Below, piece by piece: positions 26,093 through 33,303 of a stretch of DNA of 64,000 nucleotides. The stretch is from a virus, in IMG/VR virus record IMGVR_UViG_3300010401_000001, positions 25,856-89,855 of that record; one strand, written 5' to 3'. The translations under genes and the position numbers were made by a program. Positions within the stretch are counted from its first letter, which is position 1. Every line of letters begins with the position of its first letter. The notes below the pieces were generated by a model. The model made no database searches and was not told the DNA's origin. It saw nothing but the letters and a program-made list of their open reading frames with translations.

Positions 26093-26437
26093 GTGTTCGC
26101 GGTAGGCGACCAGGTGGTTCTCGTCTCGAGCCGGCCCCGAGCCGACGGCCTTCAGCCCGGCACAAAAGGCACCGTGGTATCGTGGTCAATCCTGGCCGGC
26201 GCACAACACCAGGAGGTGCGCGTGCGGCGCAAGCGCGGCCAGGTTGCCGCGTTCGCCCCGTGCGAGCTCGCGCCAGCTGCCGCGCCAGCGACCAAGTCGA
26301 TGTCGGACTACCGCGCGATGTCGCGCGAGGAGTTCAGGGCGCGGTTGCGCGAGCGCCGCGTGGTCGTGCATGTGCTGTCCGATGCAGAAGCCGCTCTCGC
26401 CGAGCGCAGCGCCCGGCGGATCCAGGCACGCCGATAG
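26093..26437 (+). CDS. Small cargo protein with SH3/KOW-like start, 114 aa
   Basis: From GTG 26093: FAVGDQVVLVSSRPRADGLQ, PGTKGTVVSWSI and EVRVRRKRGQVAAFAPCELA form a small beta-barrel-like domain; the C-terminus is helical and Arg-rich. The frame is open upstream and a CTG at 26051 overlaps the previous stop (CTGA) in the style of this genome; using it would add the motif CSRCAAGH. The start is therefore uncertain. Confidence 0.55.
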   Translation: MFAVGDQVVLVSSRPRADGLQPGTKGTVVSWSILAGAQHQEVRVRRKRGQVAAFAPCELAPAAAPATKSMSDYRAMSREEFRARLRERRVVVHVLSDAEAALAERSARRIQARR

Positions 26438-26680
26438 CCACCCTTGCGGGCCCCTCTTACCGCCCGGACATCGCTGCAGCGCGCCGGGTTGACGGTCTCG
26501 TAGGCCAGGTTCGATCGGCAGCCCACACGCTCTGGGTGGACCGTCTTGCTGGCGAGGGCTACGACGTTGGCCTTGCGGCCCAATATGGCGTACCCCGCCG
26601 CGTCGGGGTCAGAGAGGCTCATGAAGCTTGCAAGTCGGCATTGAACCGAGGTGGTGCGGCCACCGAGTCATGAGTATCCG
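26438..26680. other. Intergenic region upstream (in plus sense) of tRNA
   Basis: No supported gene. A minus-strand frame (start 26622) runs through it with MSLSDPDAAGYAILGRKANV but continues into the opposite strand of the gene at 26093, so I do not call it. Confidence 0.4.
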
Positions 26681-26754
26681 TTGCGCGGGCAGGATTTGAA
26701 CCTGCGACCTCCGGGTTATGAGCCCGGTGAGCTACCTGGCTGCTCCACCGCACG
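26681..26754 (-). tRNA. Initiator tRNA-fMet (CAU)
   Basis: 74 nt on the minus strand fold as a full cloverleaf: acceptor CGTGCGG/CCGCGCA, D stem GAGC/GCTC, anticodon arm CCGGG-CTCATAA-CCCGG, T arm GCAGG-TTCAAAT-CCTGC, discriminator A. The initiator hallmarks are present: a C1-A72 mismatch, three G-C pairs next to the anticodon loop, and A11-U24 in the D stem. CCA is not encoded. It lies 30 bp downstream of a nucleotidyltransferase gene on the same strand and inside the baseplate gene block, so it is phage-borne. Confidence 0.92.
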
Positions 26755-26784
26755 CAGCAACCATGCCCTACGGGGATTCGCGCG

Positions 26785-27246
26785 TCAAGGATCGCCTCGC
26801 CCGGCTCTCAGCATCGATAACGGCACAGCATCGAGCCTCAGGCGCGGGCGATCGTCCTGGATCGGCAGGCCGGTCCCGTCGCTGAATAGCGCGCTCTGAA
26901 ACTGGAAGTCGATCCGCCGCGCTACCTTCGCGCCGCGCCGCCAGCGCCGGGTCATGCGTCTGCTCTGCTTGAGCTCCTCGCGGCACTTCGCGAACGCGGC
27001 CGGCGACCAGTCCGAGCCGATACCGTCCCAGTCCGGACCGAACCAGAGATCGAGATCCTCGCGCTCAACCAGCACACGGATGTCGAGGTCGCCGGGCTCA
27101 TCGGCAGTCAGGTACGAGCCGACCAGGTAGACCGGGCCGCCGTACGCGAAGGCGATGTGGTTGGCCTGGCCACGAAACGCGGCCGCGAACGACTCGGCGC
27201 GCTCACGCGGCGTCGGAGCTGCCGGCGAAGCGTCGGTACCGATCAT
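26785..27246 (-). CDS. Nucleotidyltransferase-like protein
   Basis: 153 residues with VYLVGSYLTADEPGDLDIRV at 39-58, the GS-x(n)-D-x-D signature of the polymerase-beta-type nucleotidyltransferase fold, plus a later Asp/Phe block (RRIDFQFQSALF) that could give the third carboxylate. It overlaps the gp25 gene upstream and is followed by the tRNA-fMet on the same strand. Family members modify tRNAs, proteins or drugs; action on the adjacent CCA-less tRNA is a tempting but untested idea. Confidence 0.7.
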   Translation of the reverse strand: MIGTDASPAAPTPRERAESFAAAFRGQANHIAFAYGGPVYLVGSYLTADEPGDLDIRVLVEREDLDLWFGPDWDGIGSDWSPAAFAKCREELKQSRRMTRRWRRGAKVARRIDFQFQSALFSDGTGLPIQDDRPRLRLDAVPLSMLRAGRGDP

Positions 27247-27653
27247 GTTCCGGGCACGATCTGCACCTGGCCGTCGCCGAACCTGGTGATGATCGTCGCG
27301 CTCACGGTCAGGTTGCGTGTCGTGCCGTCAAAGCTTGACTTGAACTCCGCGACGTCGAGCACGCCGGGCACCGCGAGCGCCTCGCCGCGCAGGACCCGGG
27401 CGATCTTCGCGGCGTCGTAGGGCTGCCCGAGGATGGCGTCCTGCTCGGTAACCACGCCGTCCTCGGTCTCGAGCCACGGCGTGCCCAGGTCGCGATTGAG
27501 GAACCACTCGTCGCGCCACAGGAGCCACGCCGTGCGCACCAAGATGAGCACGGCCTCGAGGCCGCTGGCCTTGCGCAGCGGCACGATGAGGTCGTTGTTC
27601 TGGTCGCGCGCGAACACGACCGGATCGGTTGATAGCGCGGTGGTCGCGGGCAT
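27243..27653 (-). CDS. gp25/gpW-like baseplate wedge protein
   Basis: 136 residues. LWRDEWFLNRDLGTPWLETE, then ILGQPYDAAKIARVLRGEAL and VLDVAEFKSSFDGTTRNLTV are the pattern of lysozyme-like-fold wedge proteins (phage DUF2634/gp25 group). It sits between spike and gpJ as expected in contractile tails. Confidence 0.75.
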   Translation of the reverse strand: MPATTALSTDPVVFARDQNNDLIVPLRKASGLEAVLILVRTAWLLWRDEWFLNRDLGTPWLETEDGVVTEQDAILGQPYDAAKIARVLRGEALAVPGVLDVAEFKSSFDGTTRNLTVSATIITRFGDGQVQIVPGT

Positions 27654-28309
27654 CAGAGAACCTTGACCTTCTGCGAGGTGTAGCTGGCGACCGCGGCGTT
27701 GAAGCTGTTGAGCGCCGCGGTGATCGCGCTGCCCGCCGCCGTCCCTCCGGTCGGGATGCCGCTGACCGCTGACGCGATGGCGGTTACAAGTGTGGTCAGC
27801 TGCGATAGGAAAGCGTTGCCGAGCAACACGGGTTCCGTGGCCGGCGAGCCGCCTAGGTTGAGCACGTCTTGGTCGTCGACCTCGGCGAACGTGCCAGCGG
27901 GGTCGTCGCCATCGAAGAACAGCCCGGTGATCGCGATCCCGTCAGCCTCGTGGTGGTGCCGGTCATCGTCCGGGTCAACCACGTCGTCAACCGACTTCAG
28001 CTTCGCGATGCTCGACGACGAGAACACGACGAGGCAGCGGTCGCCGACGCGCACCGGGTACTTGAACCGCTCGATGCCGCTGCCGATCCGCATTACCGGG
28101 ACGTCGGTCAGCGGCGCGATCACCGTGGTCTGGCGCTCGCCGTCGCCGTCGACGTGCGCATCCATGACCAGGAGCTACACCGTAGCGCGCCGGGTCGCCT
28201 TGTCGTAGGACTCGATCCGGCCGGGCAGAGCGGCGCGGAGCCCATCGAGCCGGTCATCGAGCGCGGCGTCGATTACCTCGTTGAGTAGCGGCGTCAGCGA
28301 GTCGCTCAT
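27653..28309 (-). pseudogene. Gp138-like membrane-puncturing spike with in-frame amber codon
   Basis: ATG 28309 overlaps the hub gene stop (ATGA). The N-terminus MSDSLTPLLNEVIDAALDDR and GRIESYDKATRRATV is that of Gp138-type spike proteins, but codon 45 is TAG (28175-28177). The same frame continues LLVMDAHVDGDGERQTTVIA with PVRVGDRCLVVFSSSSIAKL and ends normally at 27653. Family sequences usually have Gln here, so CAG to TAG fits. Translation could restart at ATG 28165, losing 48 residues. Either a nonsense mutation, suppression, or a sequence error. Confidence 0.75.
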
Positions 28310-29232
28310 ACCGATCTTCCTTCGATGTGAGTGGTCCACTCCGCTCCCCAGAAGTCTCCCTCGTGGGTCACGGCATCAATACGAAACGTGCCGTTGATGG
28401 ATTGGGTCCGCACTTCGATGCGCTCGCCTGGCGTGAGCTCGGGGAATAATGTGTGCTTGATCTTGAGCTTCGGGACCTTGAGCTCACGGCCCTTGCCAGT
28501 TCGGCGGCCTCGCTTGCGCGGCGCGCGGATCTTCGGCGGGTCAATCGTCGGAGCGCCGATGATGCCGCCATCGGGCGGCGACGACAGCACGCGCCGCACG
28601 CCCGGAACGACGTCGTCGTAGCGCATGATCTGCATGCGGCCGTCCTGAAACGACCAGTCCATGCCGAACTGCGCCAAGATGCGCGTCAGCTCGTCGGCGA
28701 CCCAGCCCGTGACGACCTCGCCCGTGGAGAGGCGCGTCTGCAGCTCGGACAGCCCGCTGAGGTCAGGAAGCGCTGTGCCGAACTTTTTGCACAGGTCGCT
28801 GACGATCGTCGTGACCGGGATGCCCTTGGCGTAGCTGCGGTTATGCCGGGCCTCGGCATAGGCCCGCGCCCCATCGCCGAGCTGGAGCTTGGTCTCCCAT
28901 TCGGTGCCGGTGTGCTCGTTACTGGCGAAGCGGCAATCGCCGATGAACAGCAGCCGAGGCGTGTTGTCGTATCCGGCCTCGATCCGCACCTTCGACGGCC
29001 CCCCCACGATGTTCTCGCGTGATACCTGGTTCAGGTTGATGAGCGTGAGCTCGGCCTGGTTCGGGGTCTTCTGCAGGTGCTTCTCGATCTTGAACTTGAT
29101 GCCCTGCGGCTGCGTGATCTCGTCGATGGTCTCGAGCTCCTCGAAAAACGACCGGTTGAGGCCTTCGATGTCGATGAGCTCGGGCGCGCGGATCACGGTG
29201 AGCTTGTAGACCCGGTCGAGCTCGACGCTCAT
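28306..29232 (-). CDS. Baseplate hub protein (late control gpD-like)
   Basis: 308 residues starting MSVELDRVYKLTVIRAPELI. It has KFKIEKHLQKTPNQAELTLI, then LLFIGDCRFASNEHTGTEWE and a second domain with SYAKGIPVTTIVSDLCKKFG and DWSFQDGRMQIMRYDD, as in hub proteins of contractile and long non-contractile tails. It caps the tail tube and carries the spike. Confidence 0.75.
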   Translation of the reverse strand: MSVELDRVYKLTVIRAPELIDIEGLNRSFFEELETIDEITQPQGIKFKIEKHLQKTPNQAELTLINLNQVSRENIVGGPSKVRIEAGYDNTPRLLFIGDCRFASNEHTGTEWETKLQLGDGARAYAEARHNRSYAKGIPVTTIVSDLCKKFGTALPDLSGLSELQTRLSTGEVVTGWVADELTRILAQFGMDWSFQDGRMQIMRYDDVVPGVRRVLSSPPDGGIIGAPTIDPPKIRAPRKRGRRTGKGRELKVPKLKIKHTLFPELTPGERIEVRTQSINGTFRIDAVTHEGDFWGAEWTTHIEGRSV

Positions 29233-29570
29233 GGTTGCTCCATGATGATCGCGTCGGCCGCTGTGAGGTGCACCATGACGACCCGGCCCCCCAGGTCGTT
29301 GAGGCCGGCCTCGACGCCGCTGCTGTCGTTGTCGATCAGGAACAGCCCAGCGGTGAACAGCGGGTTCAGGTACGTCGAGCCGAGCCGCACGCCCAACACG
29401 AGCTTGATTCCGAAGGCGATCGGTGTCGTCCCGTCCCGCTCCCACACGTCGAGGTACCACGCCAGGTCGTCGCTGTTCCAGCGCGCGCGCATCACATACG
29501 GCTCGGTGTCGAGCGTGATCGCGATCAGCTGCAGCGGGTCGCCGGGGACGAATGGGACGATGGTCGGCAT
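29229..29570 (-). CDS. Baseplate plug-like protein (Pam3 gp18 type)
   Basis: 113 residues, all beta: YVMRARWNSDDLAWYLDVWE, then GIKLVLGVRLGSTYLNPLFT and LFLIDNDSSGVEAGLNDLGG. This is the usual pattern of the small 'plug' protein encoded between hub and Dit-like genes in cyanophage Pam3-type baseplates. Confidence 0.7.
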   Translation of the reverse strand: MPTIVPFVPGDPLQLIAITLDTEPYVMRARWNSDDLAWYLDVWERDGTTPIAFGIKLVLGVRLGSTYLNPLFTAGLFLIDNDSSGVEAGLNDLGGRVVMVHLTAADAIIMEQP

Positions 29571-29573
29571 CGT

Positions 29574-30554
29574 TTATTGCCCTGGAAACGTCGGCGGGAA
29601 GTTGCGCTGGAAGCGCTGTAGGTCCTCGTTGCTGATCGAGTTGTCGATTGTGTCAGGTAGCGACTGCTGGAAGCGTTTTAGGTTGAGCCCGGCCGGCAAG
29701 TTGTTCACCTCCGACGTCGGGATCGGCGCGCCGACTCGTGCCTGGCGCGCCTGCTCGCGCAGGTCGTCGGTCATCTCTGTGCGGCGTTGTCCGGTAAACT
29801 TTTCGCCGGTTGTCAGGTCGGTGTACTCTGTCCATGGCATGGCCGGGTCCTTCTTGCCAAGAACGATGGCCTCGTCCTTGGACAACCCTGGTGGCCGGTT
29901 GTATCTGACCTCAACCTGAGTAACTACTCCAACAAATCTCCCCTTGGCGATGTCGTGTTTCCATTCGACGACGGCATCGGCGACGGCGGCCTTACCGATC
30001 GCCGCCTTCGCCTTCGCTTGTCCGCCGGCTCCGGCCATCGAGGTCCGGACGCGGACCTTGGTGCGCGTGTTCGTGATGACCACGACCTTGCGGAACTTCG
30101 CGGTAAAAAACAGCGCGCCTGGTCGCTGCTTCTTGGGATCTGGGTCGCTGCGGCCGGGGGACTTGTCCTTGTTCACCGGTACGGTCAGGTCGATGAAGGC
30201 CATCGAAGTGAACGTCCCCAGGGTCGTCTCGATGCGCACGGGCCGCCGGGCCGCCTTGAGCTCGCGGAGCCGCTGTAGAGCTTCGGCGGAGGGAAGCGCC
30301 GTGCTGGTCGTGCCGTCCGGTCCCGTCTCGGGCTGCCGCGTCGGATCGGTGGCAACGTCGCCGATCGGCGTGTCCGAGACGATGCACTCGAGCGTGACCT
30401 CGTCGGGAAGCTCGCGGATGTGGTCGGTGAAGTCGACGCCTTTCTCGACGGGGAACTTCGTGGCTTCTCCGGGAAAGCTGAACTCCTCGGACAAGGCGAG
30501 GTCCATCAGGTAGCTCGGCAGTGGCGGAGGCCCGCCGATGCGTACGAGGCTCAT
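29574..30554 (-). CDS. Dit-like baseplate protein, 326 aa
   Basis: Contains FPVEKGVDFTDHIRELPDEV and TLECIVSDTPIG at 37-67, the tail-protein block found in Dit-like baseplate components, then RRPVRIETTLGTFTSMAFID. The C-terminal half is basic and repetitive (KAKAAIGKAAVADAVVEWKH) and partly unlike the family, so it may be an added domain. The gene lies next to the tape measure gene as usual. Confidence 0.65.
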   Translation of the reverse strand: MSLVRIGGPPPLPSYLMDLALSEEFSFPGEATKFPVEKGVDFTDHIRELPDEVTLECIVSDTPIGDVATDPTRQPETGPDGTTSTALPSAEALQRLRELKAARRPVRIETTLGTFTSMAFIDLTVPVNKDKSPGRSDPDPKKQRPGALFFTAKFRKVVVITNTRTKVRVRTSMAGAGGQAKAKAAIGKAAVADAVVEWKHDIAKGRFVGVVTQVEVRYNRPPGLSKDEAIVLGKKDPAMPWTEYTDLTTGEKFTGQRRTEMTDDLREQARQARVGAPIPTSEVNNLPAGLNLKRFQQSLPDTIDNSISNEDLQRFQRNFPPTFPGQ

Positions 30555-32239
30555 CCGTACACGTCCATGGTCTGGCGCAACACGCCGCCGAGCTCCTCGT
30601 GGAAGACCTTGCGTACCTGGTCGCCGACCGCCACCGGGTCGGCGTTCGGGCTGTGCACGTTGATGTCGCCGACGTTGATGTTCATGGCGGTCGGTCCGCG
30701 TTGTCCGCCGCCGATGCTGCCTTGCGGAAGCCGCGGAGCATCGAGGTCGTCGGGCAGGTTGTACTTCTTGTTGAACTCCTCGGGAGGTAGCTCAGTCGAG
30801 TCCTGGAGCATCTCGGCGTGCTCGCCGGATGGCAGCACGGCGGCGCCGGTTATTACCTTGCCCGCCACACCAGGTAGGTCGGCGACTGCCTTCACCAGAG
30901 CGATCAGGCCATGAATCACTGGCAGGTTGGCTACGAAATCAAACGCCGCCGAGAACCCGCTTTTGATCGCCTCCCATGCCGTTCGCGCAGCTCCGGCGAT
31001 CGCATCGAAGGCATCGTGAAACGCCTTCTTCACCTTCTCGGGGTGCTGCATCACCCAGCGAATGGCATAGACGAGCGCGGTCAGCGCCAGCACGATGAGC
31101 GTGATCGGATTTGTCGCGAAGGCGATCGCCGACTGGATCGCGAACACGCCGAGCACGATGCCGAGCGCGATGAGCAGCGACTTCACGAGCTCGCCGCCGT
31201 CCACGAACTGGCTCATCCAGTCGAGTAGCTCGCCGCCTTGCTCGACGACGAAGTCGATCGCTATGGCAAGGCCATCGAACGCATCGCCAAGCCATTCACC
31301 GATGGCCTTGCCGACACGCTCGATCGTCTCCTGGTTTTTGTCGAGCCACTCGTTGAAGCGCCCGACGGCCTCGGTGATGCGCTCGAACAGCGGCACGCCG
31401 ACCTTGCCGAGCGCGATCTGCAGCTTGTCCTTGAGCGTCGAGGTGACTCCCGAGAAGCTCTGCCCGAACGCCTGGGCGGCGTCCTTGAACGCCTCGCTGC
31501 CGAGGGCTTTCTTCACGACGGCCAGGCGCCCCTTGGCGTCGAGTTCGCGGAACTGATCCTCGGTCATGTGCACCATGCCGAGGAGCTGCTTCACGAACAT
31601 CATCCGGTTCGAGACGTTGCCCTGCAGCATCTCGGAGATCTCGAGGGCTGCGTAGCCGGCGCCGCGACCGCCCGCGAGCACCTTGGCGGCGATCACGCCT
31701 TGCTCGGTGATCTGCTTCAGGTCCTCGAGCTTGCCGCCGGTGTTGAACGTGGCCGCCGCGAGGCCCTTGCCGAACTCGAGGATCTCCGCGGTAGTGACCG
31801 GCGTCTGCGTCGAGAACTTCTGCCACTCAGCGTAGAGCTCCTTGGCCTGACCTGTCGCATGTTCGAAGCTTCCGCCGAGCTGGCCCTCGATCATCGCCGC
31901 AAGCGAGATCGTCGAGTCTTGGACCTCCTGGTTGAACTTGACGAGGTGCTCGTAGCCGAAGTCGGCAGCGAGGTAGGTCAGGTACCCCTTGATGGCGGCG
32001 CCTGCGGCGTCGAAGGAATGCGCGGCCTGGTCGCCGGCGCGCGCCGCGGCGTTGCCAGCTCCCGCCGCGGCTGGTGCGACCCCGCCGAGCAGCTTGCTCA
32101 GGGTCCCGGCCCCCGCGCTGAGCTGGCCGAGCGCGGCCTGCGCCTGGCCCATCTGTCCCGTGCCCTGCGCCCACTGCGCCGTGTTGACCCGGAGCCCAAG
32201 CGTCGCGAACAGCGCTGCGATTTCTCCGCCGTCAGCCAC
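30551..32239 (-). CDS. Tail tape measure protein
   Basis: 562 residues from GTG 32239, which overlaps the chaperone stop. Ala/Gly-rich helical N-terminus (QWAQGTGQMGQAQAALGQLS), a domain with EFGKGLAAATFNTGGKLEDL and MFVKQLLGMVHMTEDQFREL as in short tape measure proteins, then hydrophobic stretches (LIALGIVLGVFAIQSAIAFA; LIVLALTALVYAIRWVM). Length would predict a short contractile tail. It sets tail length and later enters the cell envelope. Confidence 0.85.
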   Translation of the reverse strand: MADGGEIAALFATLGLRVNTAQWAQGTGQMGQAQAALGQLSAGAGTLSKLLGGVAPAAAGAGNAAARAGDQAAHSFDAAGAAIKGYLTYLAADFGYEHLVKFNQEVQDSTISLAAMIEGQLGGSFEHATGQAKELYAEWQKFSTQTPVTTAEILEFGKGLAAATFNTGGKLEDLKQITEQGVIAAKVLAGGRGAGYAALEISEMLQGNVSNRMMFVKQLLGMVHMTEDQFRELDAKGRLAVVKKALGSEAFKDAAQAFGQSFSGVTSTLKDKLQIALGKVGVPLFERITEAVGRFNEWLDKNQETIERVGKAIGEWLGDAFDGLAIAIDFVVEQGGELLDWMSQFVDGGELVKSLLIALGIVLGVFAIQSAIAFATNPITLIVLALTALVYAIRWVMQHPEKVKKAFHDAFDAIAGAARTAWEAIKSGFSAAFDFVANLPVIHGLIALVKAVADLPGVAGKVITGAAVLPSGEHAEMLQDSTELPPEEFNKKYNLPDDLDAPRLPQGSIGGGQRGPTAMNINVGDINVHSPNADPVAVGDQVRKVFHEELGGVLRQTMDVYG

Positions 32240-32890
32240 CGCTGCGCTCCTTGCGCCGCTTCTCGGCGCGCTCACGGGTCTCGTCGCGCGCGTCGAGCAG
32301 GAGGTTCAAGAGGTCGACCTCGTTGAGCGACATGGCCTTGACGTTGGTCCATGCCTGCGCCGGGTCATCCGACTCCAGCACGAGGCGGTACCCTAGCCAG
32401 TAGCGCTCGTGCTCTGGCTGGAGTCCTCGGAGGGCGAGATCTTCGCCATCAGCGCCTTGGGGTCGAACCCGATCAGGCCGAGTCCGTCCAAAAAACCCGA
32501 GAACGACACCTCCAGCGCGAGCGTGACGGCGGGGAAGATGTACTTCTGCCGACCCGTGAACGCGTTGTTCAGCGCGTCCTTGCCCTTCAGGTCGTACGTC
32601 CCGGCGCCATCGCCACGCGCGATGAGCGTCGTCCTCTTGAGGAGCCGCTCGAGGTACGACGTGAGCTTGCCGCTCATCAGCTCGCGCGCGAACATCGCCA
32701 GCGCGTCGCCGACCATGACGCGGCCGCGCTGAGCCGCCCCGCCCGCCGGTGCGACGATTGCCGTCATGTCGGCGAGCAGGTCGGTTGCGTCGCAGAACAG
32801 CAGCTCGGTGGAGATGATTTCCACGGAGCCGTCGTCGGAGCGCCAGGTTTTCTGGCCGGCGGTCGTTCCCATGTTCTTCGCCGCGCTCAC
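32232..32890 (-). CDS. Tail assembly chaperone GT, produced by -1 frameshift
   Basis: The 165-residue chaperone frame and a second frame ending at 32232 overlap. In the -1 frame the DNA reads QGADGEDLALRGLQPEHERY, then WLGYRLVLESDDPAQAWTNV and KAMSLNEVDLLNLLLDARDE, clearly coding. The best slip site is GAC-CCC-AAG at 32456-32464 (minus), where a Pro-tRNA on CCC can re-pair one base back. The product would be about 219 residues. G/GT frameshifts at this locus are conserved in tailed phages, and the downstream gene is the tape measure as expected. Confidence 0.7.
32393..32890 (-). CDS. Tail assembly chaperone G
   Basis: 165 residues, beginning MSAAKNMGTTAGQKTWRSDD and containing KYIFPAVTLALEVSFSGFLD and GLGLIGFDPKALMAKI. 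It lies between tail tube and tape measure genes and ends in TAG at 32393. The shorter product of the frameshift pair. It would bind the tape measure protein during tail assembly. Confidence 0.75.
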   Translation of the reverse strand: MSAAKNMGTTAGQKTWRSDDGSVEIISTELLFCDATDLLADMTAIVAPAGGAAQRGRVMVGDALAMFARELMSGKLTSYLERLLKRTTLIARGDGAGTYDLKGKDALNNAFTGRQKYIFPAVTLALEVSFSGFLDGLGLIGFDPKALMAKISPSEDSSQSTSATG

Positions 32891-33291
32891 TGGTCACCTC
32901 CGGCCTGCATCACCATCTGGTCGGTGATGAAGGTCCATTCCATACCGATGATCTTGTTGCCGCGCTTGACGGGCGCGTGCTTCTGGATCGCCGTGTTCAC
33001 GCCAATGACGAGCGTGCCGTCGTTGAGATCCTCGAGCTGAAACGGCGCGATGACGCGTGCGTTGTGCGCGATGGATAGCTCGCGGTTTGTCGGCGACTCC
33101 TGCGATAGCGTGATCTTGAACGTCCCGCTCTCGTTGGCGTTGAACACGAACGTCGCGAAGCCCTGACTTCCGACGTGCAGATCCACTGCGTTCTCTTGGC
33201 GCTCGGCGCCCGCGAACTCGCCATCCATCACGCCCTGCATGCGGATCGGCCCCCAGCTCGAGGCCGTCTGCTTTGGATCGAAGGTTGGCAT
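32887..33291 (-). CDS. Tail tube protein (DUF3277)
   Basis: 134 residues. VNTAIQKHAPVKRGNKIIGM, EWTFITDQMVM and FVFNANESGTFKITLSQESP are DUF3277 features; this family forms the inner tube in DUF3383-type myoviruses. It lies between sheath and chaperone genes, the normal order. Confidence 0.85.
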   Translation of the reverse strand: MPTFDPKQTASSWGPIRMQGVMDGEFAGAERQENAVDLHVGSQGFATFVFNANESGTFKITLSQESPTNRELSIAHNARVIAPFQLEDLNDGTLVIGVNTAIQKHAPVKRGNKIIGMEWTFITDQMVMQAGGDQ

Positions 33292-33303
33292 CTGCGGGCG
33301 CTC

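Noticed and set aside
26308-26622. Minus-strand open frame starting MSLSDPDAAGYAILGRKANV
   Set aside because: Its beginning looks protein-like, but it runs antisense through the gene at 26093 and has no ribosome site or promoter box.
28175-28177. Reassignment of TAG to Gln in this phage
   Set aside because: Many clear genes end in TAG, including the kinase, the tail chaperone and the GIY-YIG remnant, so the code is standard. A single mutation explains the spike better.
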